Positions 25,699-31,063 of a stretch of 38,780 nucleotides of DNA are shown in pieces. This DNA is from Flavivirga aquimarina (GTDB lineage Bacteria; Bacteroidota; Bacteroidia; Flavobacteriales; Flavobacteriaceae). The position numbers were made by a program, and so were the translations under genes. The stretch spans positions 1 to 38,780 of the forward strand of contig NZ_JAUOEK010000013.1 of the NCBI RefSeq assembly GCF_030540835.1, in the 5' to 3' direction. Under the pieces are notes generated by a model. That model had not been told where the DNA came from. It searched no databases and saw only the letters and a list, made by a program, of their open reading frames with translations. The stretch's first letter is position 1. Each line of letters starts with the position of its first letter.

Positions 25699-26537
25699 TT
25701 CAATCTTACCTTAACATTCAACTTTTGCAATAGGTTTTTAGATACTTCATTAAGATATACCTTCTTTCTATATTTAGTTACTGGTTGAATCCCTACGATA
25801 ACATTTGTTATAAAAATTTCATCAGCTTTTTGAAGCTCAAATGGGGATATTGATTCTTCAACAATGTCATAATCAGGTAAACTTTTAATAATATCTATAA
25901 TTTGTTTACGCATGATTCCTTTTAAACAGCCATCACTTATTGGAGACGTTTTTATAATATTACCTTTTACTAGGAAAATGTTACCATTAAGCGCTTCTAT
26001 TACATGCTTATTTGTATTTAAAACTATACCATTGTGTAAATTATTCTCTTTTACATAAATACTCCCTACGACATTTAACGCTTTATTATTCGTTTTTAAA
26101 GTAGATAATAAACTTGGTGATACATAATGGTCTTTAAACAGATCCACTTCATAAAAACTATCCTGAAGTAAGTAAAAATCATCTTGAATAGGTTTTACTG
26201 AAATTATAAAACTCACATCATTCGAATTTGGAGTATATAATCCACCTTCATTTCTATGTACTATCAATTTTACTCTTGCAGATGACTTTAATAGTTCATT
26301 AGATTCTAACGTACTAAGAATTTGTTCTTCTAAATATTCCATGGTAAAACTCATAGGGATTTCCATGCGCATAATACGCATAGATGCCATGAGCCTAAAA
26401 TAATGATCTTCCCAAAATAAGATGTTGCCAAAACTTGCTTTTATAGTTTCAAATAAAGCATCACCATAGTTATAGCCTCTATTTTCAATTGAAAGTATTG
26501 TGCTTTCTTCTAGAATATTTCCATTAAAATTTGTCAT
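25695..26537 (-). CDS. class IV aminotransferase (aminodeoxychorismate lyase/BCAT-like)
   Basis: A 280-residue PLP enzyme of fold type IV. N-terminal features are NRGYNYGDALFETIKA (about 18-33) and an Arg-containing LKSSARVKLIVHR segment. The PLP-lysine region is LLSTLKTNNKALNVVGS (about 139-155), and the C-terminal region has ADEIFITNVIVGIQPV. It could be 4-amino-4-deoxychorismate lyase (folate) or a branched-chain or D-amino-acid aminotransferase. The short length and Gly-Asp-Ala-Leu-Phe-Glu favour the lyase branch, but it is not certain. Its ATG follows a terminator-like hairpin with no spacer (26541-26574). Confidence 0.85.
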   Translation of the reverse strand: MTNFNGNILEESTILSIENRGYNYGDALFETIKASFGNILFWEDHYFRLMASMRIMRMEIPMSFTMEYLEEQILSTLESNELLKSSARVKLIVHRNEGGLYTPNSNDVSFIISVKPIQDDFYLLQDSFYEVDLFKDHYVSPSLLSTLKTNNKALNVVGSIYVKENNLHNGIVLNTNKHVIEALNGNIFLVKGNIIKTSPISDGCLKGIMRKQIIDIIKSLPDYDIVEESISPFELQKADEIFITNVIVGIQPVTKYRKKVYLNEVSKNLLQKLNVKVRLN

Positions 26538-26540
26538 AAA

Positions 26541-26574
26541 AAATCCCGCTCTAATAGCTAATATAAGAGCGGGA
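26541..26574 (-). terminator. intrinsic terminator directly against an ATG
   Basis: On the minus strand TCCCGCTCT (26574-26566) pairs perfectly with AGAGCGGGA (26552-26544) around a 13-base loop. A run of six Ts follows and leads straight into the ATG of the aminotransferase at 26537. It should end transcription of the START-like gene upstream, and leaves no room for a promoter between hairpin and start codon. Confidence 0.85.
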
Positions 26575-26597
26575 CAAATATAATTTAAAATATAGAC

Positions 26598-26987
26598 TTA
26601 AACAGAACCAAGTACTTGCTTTAAATCAGAAATCTGATTTTCCCAAAGCATTTTGGCTTCTTCAACTTCGTCTTCATCAGCAAAATCGGTAATCATTAAC
26701 GATACATCTTTGGTAATTTCATCTACTTGAATTCTTATTTCGAAATACGAAGTTTGATCATCTTCATCATTTAACCACCTAAATTTAACACGTTCGCCAC
26801 TTTTTTTACTTAACAATTTTGCTTGTTCTTCACTATCATCCCATATAAAAGTGAATAGTTCACCTCGGGAATTCACATTATCTGAAAACCACTCTGATAG
26901 CCCAGAAGGCGTCGAAATATATTGATATAACAGCTGGGGTGATGCATGTATTGGAAATTCAATATCAAATTTAACTTTATCGTCCAT
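26598..26987 (-). CDS. START-like (SRPBCC/AHSA1-type) domain protein
   Basis: A 129-residue single-domain protein. The first strand and helix are FDIEFPIHASPQLLYQYISTPSGLSEWFSDNVNS, then strands with FTFIWDDSEEQA and RVKFRWLNDEDDQTSYFEIRI, and the last helix is DEVEEAKMLWENQISDLKQVLG. The deep cavity of the fold binds a hydrophobic ligand or a protein partner; no ligand can be named. The protein is very acidic. Its unit ends at the hairpin just downstream. Confidence 0.88.
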   Translation of the reverse strand: MDDKVKFDIEFPIHASPQLLYQYISTPSGLSEWFSDNVNSRGELFTFIWDDSEEQAKLLSKKSGERVKFRWLNDEDDQTSYFEIRIQVDEITKDVSLMITDFADEDEVEEAKMLWENQISDLKQVLGSV

Positions 26988-27074
26988 AAATAGTTTAAAA
27001 ATTTTAAGTTCCCAATATATACATTAATTGATAAGTAGAACAACTATTTTTAATAATATTTTATCTTATATCGG

Positions 27075-27105
27075 TTTGCTTACAATAATATTGTTTTTAT
27101 ATTTG
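27075..27105 (+). promoter_or_regulatory. promoter TTTG-N19-TATATTTG for tRNA-Met
   Basis: TTTG at 27075-27078 and TATATTTG at 27098-27105 with 19 bases between: a perfect Bacteroidota promoter, 15 bp before the tRNA. Confidence 0.85.
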
Positions 27106-27119
27106 CAGCCTTAAATTAT

Positions 27120-27193
27120 GGCGAGGTAGCTCAGTTGGTTAGAGCGTCGGATTCATAACCCGGAGGTCGGGGGATCGTGCCCCCCTCTCGCTA
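27120..27193 (+). tRNA. tRNA-Met (CAT)
   Basis: 74-base cloverleaf. The acceptor GGCGAGG pairs with TCTCGCT (G-U at each end), the D arm is GCTC-AGTTGGTTA-GAGC, the anticodon loop is TTCATAA, and the variable loop AGGTC is followed by a five-GC T stem. CCA is not encoded. The D arm and loops match elongator tRNA-Met better than initiator. The T loop reads ATCGTGC rather than the usual TTCGANT, which is odd (see findings). A promoter precedes it and a terminator follows it. Confidence 0.93.
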
Positions 27194-27208
27194 CTAAGGA
27201 AATAAAGG

Positions 27209-27240
27209 AAAACCCAAGGTTTAGAATCTTGGGTTTTTTA
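27209..27240 (+). terminator. intrinsic terminator of tRNA-Met
   Basis: AACCCAAG (27211-27218) pairs with CTTGGGTT (27228-27235) with a nine-base loop and a TTTTTT run, 17 bp after the tRNA. Confidence 0.9.
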
Positions 27241-27277
27241 CTTCTGTACAACATCAATACTTATTTTAGAATTATAC

Positions 27278-27490
27278 CCCGATAGCGCGGATTTGCAATC
27301 CGTGCCATATTTATTAAAAAAAACATGCAATATAACAACATAAAATTAGCTGTCTAAACTGGCATATTATCATTATAAAATAACCGATATCGGTCATAGT
27401 GGCTTTCTACTTTGTTGGGGTTTTCTGATTTTTCGTAAAGTATAAAAATCTTATTTAGTAGGGCACGGATTGCAAATCCGCGCTATCGGG
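27278..27490. mobile_element. MITE/REP-pair-like element, copy A
   Basis: A 213-bp non-coding element with perfect 29-bp terminal inverted repeats (27278-27306 and 27462-27490, starting CCCGATAGCGCGG). Each end is also a hairpin (CGGATT-TGC-AATCCG). The interior has a 12-bp palindrome ACCGATATCGGT (27383-27394). GTAG stands just before the right-hand hairpin (27458-27461), like the tetranucleotide in front of REP hairpins moved by RAYT transposases. Copy B at 28990-29203 differs at only about ten positions. No transposase and no clear target duplication are visible. Confidence 0.85.
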
Positions 27491-27898
27491 TTTAAGAGAA
27501 ATAAGAAAATCTTTGATAAGGTAGGTGTTCAAGCTAAATTCATACGATGGAATCAGTGGATTGAAGGTGACGAAACTCAATATATCCATGCACAACTTAA
27601 ACAACTAATGGAAACAGATGTTAAATTTAAAGATGCTGTATTTCACGATGTTAAAAATTATGTTGAACGCCAAATACACAAGGGTAAAGTATTCGCCACA
27701 CGCCAAGAAGCTTATAAAAAAGCTACTGACTGTATTTTAGAAAAAATCGCAGTTAATACTTGTATGGGAAGACGTTTTGAGCATATCAAACTATACCCAA
27801 GTACACAAAATAAATCATCAAAACTTATCTTATCAGGTAAAATTAATGCTCCTTATGGTTTGCATCGTCAACACTACGTTAAACTGACTGAACGATAA
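27491..27898 (+). pseudogene. 5'-truncated gene fragment of unknown family
   Basis: An open frame runs out of the right end of element A (which would add TTG and seven codons) and continues for about 135 residues to a stop at 27898. The first internal ATG is at 27608. The product is balanced and protein-like, with KFIRWNQWIEGDETQYIHAQ near the start, a charged helix (KNYVERQIHKGKVFATRQEAYKKATD) and a basic end (GLHRQHYVKLTER). Element A begins where the gene's 5' part should lie, so this is probably the remains of a longer gene. I do not recognise the family. Confidence 0.45.
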
Positions 27899-27904
27899 AT
27901 TACA

Positions 27905-28440
27905 CATCCACATCGCTTTTCCTTTTCTCGATCATATTAAGGTAGAGTTTGTCGTTGATCTTAAAAGATAGAATAAAGTTGATTTTAAAATTTGTAATAA
28001 AAAACTTTGTTCAAATAAGTGATTTTTACTACATTGTGTCCGCTATTAATCAGTTCTGGAATATAATATAATACACTGTTAGGGCTATCTGTGTATTATG
28101 TGTGTGTATTCGCTTTTACCAATTTGTAAAACGCGTTATGCAGTTTTATGCTGATTAATAACTAATGAATAAACTAAACAAACTTTTAAGATTAATTTCT
28201 TATAATGAAGTCTCTCTACTAGATGTCTCTCTACTAGCCGCTCCCTTAATTGTATTTATATTTTGGAGAATCATTAAAGATATAATGATATTGTCGATAA
28301 TCAAAAAAGATAAAAATATTAAAAACTTCAAAATATCTCGCAATGGAATTGAGGTAAACAAAGAACCTTCAAGAAAAAAAAAGAAAGAGAGGAAAAAAGA
28401 AAAAAAAAGTGAAGATTAACTATTTTTCTTTTTCCAAGTA
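27905..28440 (+). repeat. tandem ~540 bp unit, copy 1
   Basis: This unit and the next (28441-28985) share a leader block (GATCATATTAAGGT against GATCATATAAAGGT), a middle GTCCGCTATTAA/GTCAGCTATTAA block, a homologous small gene, and the same trailer (GATTAACTATTTT ... CAAGTAACCC). It is an old duplication: coding parts are roughly 75-80% alike by eye, leaders less. The 266-bp leader holds no gene that I can see. Confidence 0.7.
28165..28419 (+). CDS. membrane microprotein with lysine-rich tail, paralogue 1
   Basis: An 84-residue protein with a short N-terminal amphipathic part, one membrane helix (about 25-38, APLIVFIFWRIIKD at its end), and a second hydrophobic patch (IMILSIIKK). A long basic tail carries about fourteen Lys in the last 25 residues and ends in SED. 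Paralogue 2 shares WRIIK, IIKKDK, FxISR, IEVNKE and the KKK tail. The N-terminal part holds a 15-bp in-frame direct duplication (28210-28237, VSLLDVSLLA). Family not recognised. The tail is probably cytoplasmic and could bind nucleic acid or acidic lipids. Confidence 0.65.
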   Translation: MNKLNKLLRLISYNEVSLLDVSLLAAPLIVFIFWRIIKDIMILSIIKKDKNIKNFKISRNGIEVNKEPSRKKKKERKKEKKSED

Positions 28441-28985
28441 ACCCTAACATCTGTCACAAAGGATTTGTCTTCCTTGATCATATAAAGGTGATGTTTATTT
28501 CTGATTTTAAGCTACTTACATTGATATATGAAGATTGATAATACCTAATCCATTTTGTCAGCTATTAAATTTTTATTATATTTACGTATACTGCAAAAAG
28601 GTCTCTGTTAGTTTAGGACGATCTTTCAATTTTTAAATATCTGTATTATTAAAACGAATCGTTTGACAAATTAGTCAAATGCATTGGCTATTTATTAATA
28701 TAAATATTTATTGAAAGAACTAACTAAAATACTGAAATTTACTTCCAATGAAGAGACTTTATTAAATCATTTGATAATCGTTTCTTTTATTATATTTTTC
28801 TTATGGAGAATCATTAAAGAAATAATATTATTATTAATAATCAAAAAAGATAAAAAGATTAAAAGCTTCCGAATATCTCGTCTTGGATCAATTGAGGTAA
28901 ATAAAGAGCTTTCAAGAAAAAAAAGAAAGAGAAGAAAAAAGAAAAAAAATGAAGATTAACTATTTTCATTTTTTCAAGTAACCCA
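28441..28985 (+). repeat. tandem ~540 bp unit, copy 2
   Basis: Second copy of the unit, ending just before element B. Its 290-bp leader shows a short inverted repeat, TTTGAC-N6-GTCAAA (28662-28679), and no gene. Confidence 0.7.
28711..28959 (+). CDS. membrane microprotein with lysine-rich tail, paralogue 2
   Basis: An 82-residue paralogue of the protein at 28165. It starts at TTG 28711, and the start is supported by alignment (MKELTKILKF against MNKLNKLLRL). One membrane helix (about 20-36), WRIIKEIILLLIIKKDKKIK, then an RISRLGSIEVNKE strand and a tail of almost pure Lys/Arg (RKKRKRRKKKKNED). The conserved region is the helix end and the IEVNKE segment, which argues that both copies were kept as proteins. 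Family not recognised. It ends 30 bp before element B. Confidence 0.65.
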   Translation: MKELTKILKFTSNEETLLNHLIIVSFIIFFLWRIIKEIILLLIIKKDKKIKSFRISRLGSIEVNKELSRKKRKRRKKKKNED

Positions 28986-28989
28986 AATA

Positions 28990-29203
28990 CCCGATAGCGC
29001 GGATTTGCAATCCGTGCCATATTTATTTTAAAAAAACATTCAATATAACAACATCAAATTCGCTATTTAAACTGGCATATTATCGTTATAAAATAACCGA
29101 TATCGGTCATAGTGGCTTTCTACTTTGTTGGTGTTTTCTGATTTTTCGTAAAGTATAAAAATCTTATTTAGTAGGGCACGGATTGCAAATCCGCGCTATC
29201 GGG
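28990..29203. mobile_element. MITE/REP-pair-like element, copy B
   Basis: 214 bp, same orientation and ends as copy A, with 29-bp inverted repeats at 28990-29018 and 29175-29203, GTAG at 29171-29174 and the ACCGATATCGGT palindrome at 29096-29107. It differs from copy A by about nine substitutions and one indel, all internal. The rest of the 419-bp gap up to the sigma factor gene is A/T-rich DNA with a TATATTTG at 29337. Confidence 0.85.
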
Positions 29204-29336
29204 TTACAAATTGGTTTACTTTATTACTTCTTCTTTATGGAATATTTTTTTAATAACTCAGTTCTTGTCAATACGATACCCAACTACAAAAATTCCTTTT
29301 CGTTATTTATACTTAATCTAAATAAAATTTATTACT

Positions 29337-29344
29337 TATATTTG
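29337..29344 (+). promoter_or_regulatory. predicted -7 element TATATTTG of the sigma factor gene
   Basis: A perfect TAnnTTTG match 35 bp before the TTG start of the ECF sigma gene. No TTG at the right distance upstream. Confidence 0.4.
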
Positions 29345-29378
29345 CTCATAAAGCTATATCAGATAGATAAGTATTAGG

Positions 29379-29924
29379 TTGGATAAATCAGTTAAAAACA
29401 TATATAAACCAGGATCAAAGTCTTCTTTTGAAAACCTTTACCGAGATTTCTGGAAAAGGCTCTACATTATATGTTTTCAGAAGACCAATGATGCCGAAGC
29501 ATCTGAGGAAATGGTTCAAGACATATTTGTTTCCTTATGGAAAAAGGGCAAAGATTTAAAAATAGATAGCTCTATTGAAGTCTATTTGGTGGGAGCCGCA
29601 AAATACAAGGTGCTAGATTATTACCGTAGCCAAATTAAGCTCAAAGAATGTCATTTGGGGGATTGCAACCTGTGCGATCAAGCGGGTTTCGATGAAATAG
29701 TATTGGAACATAATGAAGCATTGGAGGGATTTTTGAAAGAAGATCTTGAGGTGATTGTAGACCGTTTGCCTTGTCAATGTCAAAAAGTCTACCGCTTGAG
29801 CAGGGAGAATAATTTGACCACCAAAGAAATTGCAACACTTTTAGATATTTCCCCAAAAACAGTCAAGAACCACATTACCAAAGCATTGTCCTACATCCGT
29901 CCGCATCTAAAAGGCAGTTTATAA
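29379..29924 (+). CDS. ECF sigma factor, FecI-like
   Basis: A 181-residue RNA polymerase sigma factor. Region 2 is about 20-85 (YRDFWKRLYIICFQKTNDAEASEEMVQDIFVSLWKKG), and region 4 about 125-175 with a helix-turn-helix (NNLTTKEIATLLDISPKTVKNHITKAL). It should switch on the TonB-receptor genes downstream when released by the FecR protein. Start at TTG 29379, giving MDKSVKNIYK; no ATG lies close before region 2. The FecR gene follows after 85 bp that hold a 14-bp palindrome (CTCTATATATAGAG, 29980-29993). Confidence 0.92.
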   Translation: MDKSVKNIYKPGSKSSFENLYRDFWKRLYIICFQKTNDAEASEEMVQDIFVSLWKKGKDLKIDSSIEVYLVGAAKYKVLDYYRSQIKLKECHLGDCNLCDQAGFDEIVLEHNEALEGFLKEDLEVIVDRLPCQCQKVYRLSRENNLTTKEIATLLDISPKTVKNHITKALSYIRPHLKGSL

Positions 29925-30009
29925 TATTTATCCATATTTTTTTAGGTGCCCGACTAGGACCTCATCCTTTTTTTTGCGACTCTATATATAGAGGACTTAA
30001 TCAAAAACG

Positions 30010-30933
30010 ATGGAAGTAACACCCCAAATATTAAAAAAGTACGTCAAGGGAAATTGCTCAGAAATAGAATCGAAAGCCGTAGAAGTATGGTTGAAATCAA
30101 CGAATAGTGTAAAGAAAACCGAAAAGAATCTTGACGTACCTACCTTTTTAGAGGAAAAGCTATGGCAGAACATCCAAGCTGCGACAGGTGACAGTCTGGA
30201 TTCTACTCGAAGCCTCAAGTCAACATGGAATTTTTTAGGCATCGCAGCAACAGTATTACTGTTTATAGGCCTTGGAATCTATAATGTGTTTTTTAACAAC
30301 TATGAGATTTATAAAACGGATGTTGGACAAATTCAAACCATTGTATTGGATGACGGTACACGGGTGTATCTCAACTCGGTTTCCGAGTTGAAAGTTCCTA
30401 AAGAATTCACTACATCATCTCGGGAAATCTCATTGAATGGGGAAGCTTTCTTTGAGGTTTCGAAAGACAGTCTACGACCTTTTATCATAAATACGCGATC
30501 ATCGCTGACCAAAGTTTTGGGTACGGAATTTAATCTTTCTGCATATGCCAATGAGAACGTTGCTCTTACCTTACATGGGGGACGTGTGCTGTTTGCTGCT
30601 AAAGATGGAAATCTCGATGATGGAATCATACTTCGACCCGGCGAACAAGCCATTTTGAAAGACAGCACGATTACTAAGAAAAGCGTAATCCCTCAAAATT
30701 ATATAGGTTGGATATCTGAAAAATTGATTTTTAACAATGAACCTTTTGAGCTAATAACCCAAAAGTTGGAACGTCGCTATGGGGTAACCATCCGTATTGA
30801 AAAAGAAAGCCTGAAAAAAGATTTTTTTAAGGGCAGGTATGACAAACCAAAACTAGATACGCTTCTCGAGGACTTAAGTTTTGTGTTGAAATTCAATTAT
30901 CGAAAAGAAGGCGAAATTATCATTATCTATTAA
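30010..30933 (+). CDS. FecR-family anti-sigma factor (DUF4974 type)
   Basis: A 307-residue inner-membrane protein. The cytoplasmic N-terminus (about 1-75) would bind the sigma factor, a membrane helix lies at about 78-96, and the periplasmic FecR domain (about 100-200) includes DDGTRVYLNSVSELKVP and GEAFFEV. The C-terminal DUF4974-type domain is about 238-307 (FNNEPFELITQKLERRYGV). It passes the signal from the TonB receptor's N-terminal domain to the sigma factor. Longer spacing (130 bp) to the receptor gene leaves room for a sigma-dependent promoter. Confidence 0.92.
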   Translation: MEVTPQILKKYVKGNCSEIESKAVEVWLKSTNSVKKTEKNLDVPTFLEEKLWQNIQAATGDSLDSTRSLKSTWNFLGIAATVLLFIGLGIYNVFFNNYEIYKTDVGQIQTIVLDDGTRVYLNSVSELKVPKEFTTSSREISLNGEAFFEVSKDSLRPFIINTRSSLTKVLGTEFNLSAYANENVALTLHGGRVLFAAKDGNLDDGIILRPGEQAILKDSTITKKSVIPQNYIGWISEKLIFNNEPFELITQKLERRYGVTIRIEKESLKKDFFKGRYDKPKLDTLLEDLSFVLKFNYRKEGEIIIIY

Positions 30934-31063
30934 CCAAAATACCGAAATATAAATGAAGTAAAATAAAATAGACACAAATGAAAGACCAGCATGCTGTCGC
31001 TAAACTACATACTGGCCCGATGTCATCTAATCGTTACAATTAAAGAACACCAAAATCAAAAAT

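Noticed and set aside
29183-29377. Open frame starting in the right end of element B
   Set aside because: Only the element end and A/T-rich DNA; hydrophobic, low-complexity product with no start signal other than the element's TTG.
30333-30668. 111-codon minus-strand frame inside the FecR gene
   Set aside because: Antisense shadow; FecR motifs on the plus strand are clear.
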